Positions 23,101-35,100 of a stretch of 64,000 bases of DNA are shown here, piece after piece. The first letter of the stretch is position 1. Every line of letters starts with the position of its first letter. This DNA is from Trileptium ribeirensis (taxonomy: Eukaryota > Nematoda > Enoplea > Enoplida > Thoracostomopsidae). Position numbers and translations under genes: made by a program. The notes beneath the pieces are model-generated. The model saw nothing but the letters and a program-made list of their open reading frames with translations, did not search any database and was not told the origin of the DNA. Location of the stretch: NCBI GenBank assembly GCA_030248225.1, contig JASANE010009808.1, positions 1 to 64,000 on the forward strand, given 5' to 3'.

Positions 23101-26100
23101 GAATTCGATAAAGTTATTTTAGCAATTAATGGCGTGAATGAATTTATAAGTTGCGTCATCCGATCCGCTTATTTTATTTGAAGAGACGAAGAAATGTTAA
23201 TGGGTATTGAATAAGCAAAAATTGACAAAGATTAATTGCAAAATTAGGTAATTGAGTAAAGTTTCCGCATAATTAATGTGTTTTAAGACCATTAAACGCC
23301 CTGCCACGTTCCAAGACCTTAGTATACAATTTTCCAAAGCTTTTACAAATTTTACTGTCTCAGCGAAGCATCTTCTGTATTATTGATATATTGAACCAAA
23401 TAACTGTAGAGGCATCTAAATATTATTTAAATCTACACAATCCATTATATGTAACAAATTTCAAACTGAAATTGTCCATTTTACCGTGCAGATTATTTTT
23501 CGATTCGGCTTGATGCTAGTTTTGCATTTGTTTGCCAAAAGCATTTCGGGGAAAGCCAAAATTGTCAAACAGAAGAATATACGGTCTGGATTATAGTATA
23601 TCTAAACTATTATTTTTAACAAAATATATAACCTATTGTAGCATCTGACTACGCTAGCATATATAGCGTAGCTGAACACACTGTGATTGGGACTTGTGGT
23701 GTAATGGTAGCTCGATTGATCACGGTTTGACCCCACGAATTGGCACGACCGGGGTTGATTGTAGGAACGATCACGGTTTGTCTCTGTAATTCGACACGAC
23801 CTGGGTTGGTTGCACGATTGATCACGGTTTGACCCAACGAATTGGAAAGACCGGGGTTGATTGTAGGAACGACCACTGTTTGACTCCGCAATTCGGCACC
23901 ATCTGGGTTGGTTGCACGATTGATCACGGTTTGACCCCACGAATTGGCACGACTTGGATTGGTTGCACGATCGATCATGGTTTGACCCCACGAATTGGCA
24001 CGACCAGGGTTGACTGTAGGAACGACCACGGTTTGTCTCCGCAATTCGACACGACCTGGGTAGGTTGCACGATTGATCACGGTTTGACCCCACGAATTGG
24101 CACGACCGGTCTTGATTGTAGGAACGACCACGGTTTGACTCCGCAATTCGGCACGACCTGGGTTGGTTGCACGATTGATAATCGTTGGATTCAACAAATC
24201 GACACGATTGGGTTTGATAGCAGAAACCACCACGGTTTGACTTTATGATTCGACACGGGTCAGATTGATTGCACGATTGACCACGGCTTGACCCATCCAA
24301 TTGGCACGACCGCGTTTGGTTGCAGTAACGACCTCGCTTTGACTCCACGATTCGACACGATCCGGATTGGTTGCAGGAACGACCACGGGTTGAATTCATC
24401 ATTCGACACGACCCGGATTTGTTGCAGAAACGACCACGATTACACGTCGCGATGCGGCACGACCGCGGTTGATTGAATGATCGACCACTGTTTGACTCCG
24501 CAATTCGGAACGACCTGGGTTGGCTACACGATTGATCACGGTTTGACCCCACGAATTGGAATGACCGGAATTGGTTCCACGAACGACTACTGCTTGAACC
24601 AATGAATCTGTTCGACCGAAATTGGTTGCATGGGCAGTTGCGGTTTGACACACCGAGTTGACTCGACCGGGAGTGATTGCATAAACGATCATAGTTTGAC
24701 CCAATGAACCCGTTTCAATAAGATTGACAGCACGAGCGATCACTTATCGTGTAACAAATCATCTTATCAACAATGGAAAGAGCGTCGTTGGTAGTTTTTT
24801 CCACCTTGAAGATTACGTCGGGTTCACCATTGTAGGTGACCCTAATCACAAAGACGAGCAAACAAACCGCCTTTATTGGAAGGCAAAACATTGTGGTGAA
24901 AAGTAACATGAGTAGACATAGAACCAAAATAAACAAAATTACCGTTACTTTTATAGATAACGTCATCTTAGCTAAGTGTTCGGCTAATCTGCACATTTCT
25001 TAGAAATGTCCCAAATTCCCAAATGCAAATTGGCCCATTCATTGGCAGCTACATTGGCCCTTCCATTGGTAAGCGGACCGCAGGATTCGGCGGCCTGTTG
25101 TGCGAAATGAACGGACCTTTTGAGGCTGGCTTGGAGGTTGGAAATGTGCGTAAAATGGATACCAATCGTACGTTGTCGTATCTTGATTTTGTTGTACACG
25201 CTGATTGTTCATCAGTCGACTTCCGAAAGGCAATTTGAGACCCCTGTGAACACCTTGAATCTATGAACAGTTGATCCGCTTCTGTCATCGCTTTCACAAC
25301 TCTCATGTGCTTTGTCGTCCTTGACTTCACATCGTTGAGTCGATATGGTCGCACGTACTGAGAACTAACGAAAGCATAACGTCCGGTGGTTAAAAACTTC
25401 AGAGGGATATCATGCGTACGGATTCGAAGGTTTTCCAATGGAGTTCCAGCAACAGAAACTTTCAACGCCGGCCACCATGGGTATCTTGGCAATTTTGCCC
25501 AAATGACTTCTTTTTTAATAATATTAGGTGTTGGGTGGAGTGGAGTATGATGGTGTTGGTGTTCATTACACGTTAGTGCATTATCATTTTCATGCAGAAA
25601 AGCAGGTTTGATACGATCGATTGAGATGTGTTCAGAACGACCTTTTGCGCTAATCTTGACAACTTTTGGAGATACAGAAATTACATTAAATGGGCCTTTA
25701 TAGTGTGGATGTAAACTATCAAGCACGAAATAATTACCGTGCAATCCGATTCCCAGTAGACCCATTATTTAGCTTGAGCGGCTTTTAACAAAAATAGCTA
25801 ACATAGCTTATATTTGGTGAACCCGACGTGATCCCTGTGCAGTCTATGCGAAGAGTAACGAGCTCAAAAATGCCTGCTCCGCAGCTGGCCGCGGGGGTTT
25901 TGTAGTGATCACACAAATAATAATTACTACTAGCGAAACGTCAATTCGCTGGTTAGAATATCGCCACAACCATACAACCGTTTCAAGCGGGTCCATGGTG
26001 TAGTGGCTAGCACGTCTGCTGCGCACGCGGAAGGCCTTGTGTTCGATTCCCGGCGGACCCATTCTTTAGCCTGCCCGGCATTTAACAAAAATAGCTAACA

Positions 26101-29100
26101 TAGCTTATATTTAATTGAAAGGATTCACGATTGATCATATATTGGACCAGCCAGGATGCGAACCCGGATCTCTAGCTTGCAAGATTAGCGCGCTACCATT
26201 ACACCACTGGTCCCGATCACAGTGTGTTCAGCTAGGCTATATATGCTAGCGTAGTGAGACGCTATGTTTTCATTCCACAATAAACAAAACTGACCCTATA
26301 TCCAAAATTATCGCCACAACCATCCACACTTTGAATTAACAATTTAGACCGAACAGTTTATATCCCTTGCAAAACCAGAGAGTCAGAACGTAAATCCATC
26401 GCAGAACCCTGACGCGTTAGATTTTGTACTGGTTCCCAATTGTTCTTGTACCCATAGATCTTCAGCACAATCCAAGGCGCTCAAGTGTTATCATAACAAC
26501 ATTGATTCGTTTACCCATCGTTCAAATATGCACCTTGCACTCCGATACTGTATTTCAGCATTCAGCCATCGTAAGTAAGAAGATGCCTAATGACATGTAA
26601 AAAAGTACCGATGTATAATAGTATAAACTCTTGCCAACCAATCCAACTAAAACTAACATGTTTCTCTGGACCGAGCAACAACCAAGTAAAGAATATTTTG
26701 ACCAGCTATTATTTGAATATGAATCCAGTGCGATGTAATTTCGGCTGAACATTTTCGTTAACTTGGGATCCAAAAACAGTCGGCCGGAGGGTTCCCTAAC
26801 TTTGCGGAACCCTTGTAATTAGCTGCCGCACTATAGTCGCCCTTTAAGACAATCTATACCAACCTTAAACGTTTCTTTATCGCCGATCAAGCGTCCACTA
26901 ATTCCGACCAAATTGCCATTTTGCGCAGTCGATCGACCTGCAAGACATTTGTGATTTTAATATAGTTGACAACTGCTTCAGCAAATATTTAAAAATTCGT
27001 TTGATTTTTAAATGAAGACTTTACGCAGCTTACAAAGCAACATATAAAAGATGAATCATACCATACACCTGGACGAATATAGAAAAGCTCTACTATAGCA
27101 AACTGCACTGTGTGTAGGCAAGAACCGGCTTTGTAGTCTATCAATGAACATTGAGACTTACTAGTTAAACATACATATTGGAATATGCATGGGCGCAGAT
27201 CCGATTTGAAGAGTGGGGACAGCTTTAGAACGACAACCCTAGACAAAATACATATAATTCGCAGATATAATCATAGGATAGCTCCTGAAAATTCTAAGAT
27301 GTGTATGCGAGTGTATGGTGATGCAACATCGCTATAATTCTTGCCTTATTAAAATATATTTTGAACAGTGGAAGGGACTGTCCGAGACCAGTCCCTCCTG
27401 TCTCCGCCTTATCTGCTCCCACTGGAATATGCGTATGATTAATTGCACCTTATTCTAAGTGCGTTATTCTCTCGAAATCTATGTCACAATTTTAATTATA
27501 TCTAATGTGATATATACGTCAAACTTGCTAAGAGGTAAATATTTTCAGATGAATGCTTTGCCCAGCTTGAATTGAACGGGACTACATTATTGCTTGTGTA
27601 CCAACGAGGTCAGGCATAAATCGATCATACCAAAATCCTAACTGGGGCCTTATTATGGCCACAAAGCGCATCAAGAATTATCATAAAACAAGGCGACCAG
27701 TACACAAAAACAAAACGTTCTTAAACTAACGAGTTTAATGACTAAAATAAACTTATCGTTTCAAATCAGACAATGCGAAGGTATTTAGCGGCGACACGTG
27801 AATCCGAAAACTTGCTGAATTCGTCTGTGTCAACATTTAATTCGCGTTAGATTGACCTTAAAATGAAAAGCTGAATTTATACTGAAGATGTAAGCCGAAT
27901 CTTGAAACAATATTGAATTTAAACTGAAAATGTAAGCCATATCGCATAACAGATTTACTGTCTTAAGTCTTAATAAATAATTATTAATTTAGCGTTTGGA
28001 GTAATGTATGCATTTTACAGTGCTCACTTACTGGCCTTAAACAATGTGTTTTGCTTACAATGGGATACGGACGCATTTTTATCCGAAAGGAAGACGTACA
28101 TTAAAAATAATGCGTTATGGCATCAGCTGCAATGTTTTTGGAGCACTGCTTGGTTAATTCAAACTAACCAAGATTTTGTTGTATAGAGAAATCAAACAAT
28201 TTTATCCAGATCACAAGCCTTCTGACTACTGTGAGTGTTTATTGCTATAAATGGTAGGTGGCTAGTGTTACAAAATTTTTGTTCCCGCGTTCCAGGATAG
28301 CAAAAGTCTAGCGTCTTATTGATATCGTCGCAAAATCGGGATCGTTCCCTTTCGGCTATTCGAATAACTGTTGCTGATGTTGACTGGCCAAAAATCCTCT
28401 GGCATAATAAGCAGCAATAGCCTGGTTCCTTGCGCCCAGTGACAACAAGTTGATTTGCACAATGTACGATAGCACGGTTATACGGAACGTGGCAACAAAT
28501 TGAGACCGATTTAATGCGATTTTGCAAGTTGTAGAGTAATGTAATTTTAGGGTTTTCTGGTGGTTTCCGAATGATTGTTGAATTAGCCAGATCGGACCGT
28601 GTACACGGTCAGATCATATCAGTTGATATACGCTTAAATTACACTACCTGGTGGGATTCACTGCTATTGAGATACTTCTAAGCTAAAGTTATCAAGAATG
28701 AGACGTTTTTATTAAAACATGAGCTTATAAATTGTTTAAAGCACTGTAACGCGACACATAGTGTTTGCACTGTTTACGAGGTAAGCAAATATGATAACTG
28801 ATAACTTGTTTTAGTCACTAATGGTTCATGATACATAATAAATACAGTTTGTCATATTTTGATAACGATGCAGTCAACATACACATTTTGCAACGCAAAC
28901 ATAGCTCCTCAGCCTCCGATGCAATTGGTAGAGCAATTTACGCCAGTTAGTTTACTTCACTTAATTCTCTGTTAGCGGAGGTTGAAGCACAGGCTAACGC
29001 TGAGTATTTTAAAAAGCAAAGCTTATTGATTTTGAAATGTCTTGGAACAAATCAGCGGAAAGAAAACACACCTATTCATAAGTTGGTCCGCTAGTTTTAT

Positions 29101-32100
29101 GCAACTAGTTTTCTGGTTTGTCTATATTTTTAGGTTGTCAGTATGAAGCCGAGCTATGTTCGCAAGAAGAAGTGTGTGTTAGCGGTAGGTTATTTTGCTG
29201 TATTCTATATGATACGATCCTAATCTATTCAAATTTAACTGAAAATAAACCTTAGCAGCAAGTGAAGTGTCAAACGCTGACCCCCGATTCAATCAATTTA
29301 ATTTTATATGGTAAAAGTCTAGGTGAATTTGATGCGGCGTTCACGTTATAATCGCACCGTTTGGAACTGTTATCTCGCTGTAGTAGTTTAGTCGTGACCC
29401 TACTGTATAAATAGTCAGTGTCACACACGTGTCGCAAATCAATTTCTGAGGGATACTTCTTGCTACTACATGTTTACGGTTTCGTGCATTAGAACAGGAC
29501 AATTAGTCGCTGGACAATATTTTGCCTGAACAATTTATCGCCAGCACAATTTCGTCTAGACAATTTGTCAGTGGGCAATTTGTCGTCTGGCCAATTTGTC
29601 GCCTGGACAATTTGTCATTTAGTCAATTTGTCGTCTAGGTAATTTGTCGTCTGCCCAATTTGTCGCAAGGTCAATTTGTCGACAGGGCAATTTTTTGCAT
29701 GTTCAACTTGTCGCCCGGACAAGAAAGCTTGTCGCGTGGAATGTGATATTGTGTCCATCATACTAGTTTGCCGTAATACAAATCGTTCATCATGAGACAT
29801 TAAATTAGTACTAAGCTATAATAGACGTAATATCCCATTCCAGGCAACAAATTTCTTTTTTCCCAACAATTAGCAAGTGGCCAGTAGAACATGCGATAAT
29901 TTGTCCTGGTGACAACCTGTCCAAACGACAAATTGTACAGGTTATAAGTTGCCCGGGCGACAAACTATCCGGGCTACAAATTTTTCGGGCTGCAAATTGT
30001 CCAGGAGACCAATTGTCCACATGATAAATTATACAGGCGACAAATTAACCAGGAAAATAATTGCCCGGGGACAATTTGTTCGTCGATAAATTGTCCATCG
30101 ACAAACTGTTCAGAAACTGTCACACATGCTTCATACCTGTGTCATAAGCCACCTTAGCAAAATTAACAGTAGCGGACCCAGTCTGCAGCTAATGCGCGTA
30201 ATAGTTGTTTGTGTTGCTTTAGTTTTTAAAAAATCTTGATATTTGTATCTAGATCACATAAATGCTGAAAAGATTATGCCGTACACAATCAATAAAGCAA
30301 CAAAGAAGACACGCGCTTTTGAGGACCGCGGAAAAGTGGCACTACTCTACGCAACTTCCCTTGAACTTGTTTATAAAAACATAGGATCGTCTTAGACAAC
30401 CTGTTGTCGAAGATATGCCTGACACTGTGTAGTGTAGATATGTTCCAAACGTTGGGGCCGTGATGTTGTGAACGGCGCATTAAGCAACTTCATTTATCAG
30501 CACAAATGTCCACTTCAGTCAAAAAAGCTCTATAAAATACAAGGCATTCTATAATTGGATGTATTGCTGCCTAAGCTATTAGTTGTTTTGTTTCAAGTCA
30601 ACGAAATGAGCCAGCCATAATCGTATACTGCACAGGGCACTGAGAGCACAATTCATACCTTTAAATAAGCCAATAGATCGGGGCGTTTCTTTGGATAGCA
30701 AGTGACATCAGACACATTTTAACAGCGCCTTCGGTTAAAACTTCTGTTATATAGAAATAAATATTGTATTACTTATTTATAATACATTATATATCGTTAA
30801 CCTTACTAGCAGCGGTATGTGTAAGTGAATAATGCTTAAAAGAAACGGAATATCAAACTAAAATATGACTATTAACTTATTCCAAAATAGCAGGGAGCAG
30901 CTTATGCAGTATAATTATATAGTTTTCATAAGTAATCACAACAGTTCATTTTTACTTAAGTTATACAAAACGTCAGCAAGTAACGAAATCTCATCTACCG
31001 TCCCACGAGTAAAACGCTGGACCGAGTGAGTAATTAACTACGAAATTATATGGCTAACACCATGAAATACTCGGTATTCTCATACACACAACTGTGTATA
31101 TCTATACCAATGTTCTTGGTTCTAAGGCTGCTAATCGAATCTGTTTAAGTTATTCCTACAAAAAATAAAATCACATTCTTTTGTGGCCATTTGCATCGTG
31201 GATACTTTTTGATCGATGATTATCTTCAGAAGCAACAACGGTTATTTTCGTGGTAACTATTTTAGTATTTGTGAATAGCAGACTTATTTCTCAACATACT
31301 GTTCAATGATTGAGCGATAGGGCTGGAATGAACACAATAAAGTCAAAATTGTGCGACATTGTCAGTTATGGGATCGCAAAAATTAATAGCAAGCAGCTTT
31401 CAACCTACATTAGTTTAATCATGGCTTAATTTACACCATGAATATAATTAATTAAAACATAATCTTATTTACTTTATACTTAACTTATAACTTATTTTTT
31501 TTTAATAAAAGACTATTTTTCAATCAAGCTCAGGCCTCGACACCATGACAGTTGCTATTTACGATTTTAGTCGAATCCAAAATATTAAAACACTTACTCT
31601 TTAAATCTTTTACAAAACCTCTAACTTTATAATTTCCCTTTTTCTTTACCCTAATTATAACTATTTTAACATCATGATTTCACCAATACATATGAATTTG
31701 TTGGTGGATTTTAGTTAAAGGCATGCACTAGAAGCATTAAATAACTTCAAGGAAACATGGGCATAAGTTTAATATCAGCTCTGGGGTAAACGATACATGT
31801 GTCGTCGGAAAGAACTGAAATTCGAAGAAATTTTTATCTAAATTTCCCAAAAACATGAATTCCGGGTCCACTGGTAAAATATGAAAAACTGATAAGATAT
31901 ATATAACGTTCTCATGTATCTTATGATATCAGAAATCAGTGATTATATCTTACCTGCAATTTCGTACACGTGATACCGAAAATCCTGATTCGAACTGTTA
32001 ACAGATTTCAACTTTTCATAATTATTCAACAGTTGTTTGCGAACAGAAGCTCGTGCAGTCAAATTTATGATCACGTACACGCAGAACCTAACTAGCATTG

Positions 32101-35100
32101 TACTAATAGCTACTTCAGTAAAATTGCTTTATCACTTCCACAAATACTCTTGTTGCAAATAATGTTAAAAATTTCAGATAGCGTGAAATGGCTAAAAAAG
32201 ATGATTTAACATTAAAAATAAGACGCTACAAGAAGACGAAATAGAAATACTCTACACCTAGATCACTATCGCTAGAACGATTTCAAGATCAGGAAATACA
32301 TATTGAACTATCGGTGAAACCGATGCGGCCATGTGCTGCTGAGTTATGACAATTAAAAGCTACATTCTGAATTATTTACACTAGCTATGTGATCTTAGCT
32401 AAATGATGTAAGGCCCTACTACCTAAGGTAATACAGGCTAACAAGCCAATCACATTCAACTAAGCTCAACTGAATTCGATTAAACTTTTTTGAATCGAAA
32501 ATGTGGAAAATGTGCAATGTGCTAAGTTTTGAACATTGTTCCGATTTTTTCTTTTTTTGTATCATTCAGAGTACCCTTTATGAGAATTCTTACTGATGCG
32601 CAAACAAGCAGATTTTGGAAAAAGGGCAAAACACAAAAAAAATATCCGTTCATGACTATGATTATTTTGAGCCAAAAGTCTGACGTTTAAACGCAGCTTA
32701 AGAGCATGGTGTTCTGACAACATTGCTTCGTTCATAATTGATTTGTAGATATATATATGCTGACCGATGAGTAGGGTTCAACATTTGCTTGGAACTGTTC
32801 GTAACCGATTTTAAGAATTCAATTATATACTAGTTGAATTTGGGTTAAATTTATTGATTTGTTGCAGACAATCTCTTCGGTCGATGTCAGTCGGGGCCGT
32901 TTGATTTGAACCAATTATATCCATCTCACCACCATCTAACATCGCTAATAAACGAACTGGATTGGATTGTGAACGAACGCAGGGCACATTGGTCAACACC
33001 GGTTACTCAGTGCTCATTGTTGTACTACTATATGGCTATTAGGTTTAATTGGGAATTTGAGCCACGATTTTGCGATGTACAACATCCCAGTCATATTTTA
33101 ATGGTGTTACAAGTAAGTATTCAGAACACTTGTTCATTACTTTTCATTAGATTATGCTGTGATATCGTTTTACACTTCTATCACACAGTGATGAATGTGT
33201 TCAGCGAAAGTACTAAAGGAAGCATATATCTGATGCAAACTAAAGCGTAAGGTATATTTATTACTAATAATGTCGTTCAGATTACTACGCATCTATCTTC
33301 TTGAAATTTTTGTTTCATCTAGCATGTGTAACACCACTATTATTTTATATAGTGGTGTTATGCACAGTCTTTTTCTCATTGCCAGAGGCAAAATAATTCT
33401 GATAATATAATTTGCTGTTTTCAGTTACAAGGAGCCGGGTGTATTTCAAGCTTTGTCCATAAAGTTTCCACGCTACGCTATAAATGACATGATGTATAGG
33501 AAAAACTTTACACGCGTTTAGTTAAAATTTAATTTTGCTTTTTTCTGCCTTTTTTCAAGCGACACAGGCGTCGGAATCAAATGTGCATAAAGTTTTTATA
33601 TTCTTGTGTTACGCATAACTCTCATCGTTGGGATTGATTCTGGGGATTTTTGATTCGATACGAATTAAAAACTCTGTTGATATAATGTTGTGTTGGCGTT
33701 GGACCAATAATATCCTGCCCAGATATCCACAAAGCGGACGTGAATTGTAATTTTTGTGATTTTGATCATTTGACATGTACCAAAATTCTAAGTAATTAGC
33801 TCAGGTAGAAAAAATTTATCAAAAACTCAGTTTGATCATTTTGTTTTTGTGTCTCAACGTTCAGTGATCTAGAAGGCTTCCGACTGTCGTTGTAAAGACA
33901 TCGATACAAGTCTGGCTGTACTGTGGTAAATGATTTACCAAGTCATTGTCCACACCACTCAGATATTGTAGGCGTTATATAATTAAATCGGAACATTGTG
34001 TGAGGGAGGGAGGGCTTCATCGTCTACGATATGTTGTTGTATATGTGTTTATTACAGTATTTTGTAACTTGATTCAGATTTGCTGAAAAATGTTTTGTGA
34101 CTGAAAAATGTTTTGTCACAGAAATCGGCCGCGACATCTAGCGACTGGCTAATCGACACTGACACCTATATAATTCTATCTTTACCACATTATGTTTCAT
34201 CTCATATCCTTATATTAAAATGCAATAGATTTTATCATTAAAGCATTTCAGATGATGGAATCCGAGTTAGGTGGATTTGATCAGCAACCAAATTCAACAA
34301 GGTCAAATGTCGAGAATGGCATGTCATGGCAATCCAACGATTTTAGTGACGAAATTTCAAAAAACCACTATATGTACGATAAATCGATGGAACGGCATGA
34401 CTTTTCAGCTGATAACAGCGACGACCGTTTACCAATTGGTAACTCAGACACAACGAATAGCGATCTATCAAGGCTTAGTTTTAGAAATGCTAACGATTAC
34501 TTAAATAGGCTGTCGACGACCGAAGACATCAATCCACGAATAGATAACCGCAATGACCTGCTAAATGAAGGTGATGATGATGATTATCGAGGAGATCCAG
34601 AAATGTACGACCAGTCTGCTGTAGAAGCAGGAAGGATTCCAGATCTTCAATATGACAACAACATCAATCAAAATCTTGCCCAAACCCAAGAGCTTACAAT
34701 GCTGAAACGTAGCAGTAGTTTAAATTACGACGATAGGAAGATCTTTGATGCCGATAAAGCTGAACCTTCGATGACTTTCCTTGCTGCACATGATACATCC
34801 AATGATTACACGAATATCGATGACAACACCGGAACGGAAATAGATGAACCAAGCGATTCGGATCAACTTATTCTACTATCAATACCTGATCCGTTAAATC
34901 TGAGGCCAGTTTTGCTAAACGAAAATCTCGAACCACGACAGATAGAAACATCAGATAATGACAGAAACGCAGGACCAGGGCTTGATGAATCTGTTCAGTC
35001 TCAACAAATCATTGACGACTATGCTGAGGAAAATACAAACACTGCGAATATAAATGATTATGTGCAGCCAGATAAAATTGATGATCATAATGAGATCGAC

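Noticed and set aside
28192..28527. 111-codon - strand ORF with several cysteines inside IA-2 intron 1
   Set aside because: No family recognised, no supporting splice context and no repeated cysteine spacing; likely a chance frame.
28914..28982. tRNA-like fold with CCTCCG/CGGAGG ends and AATTGGTAGAGCA
   Set aside because: There is no B box or T arm, and the anticodon arm does not form.
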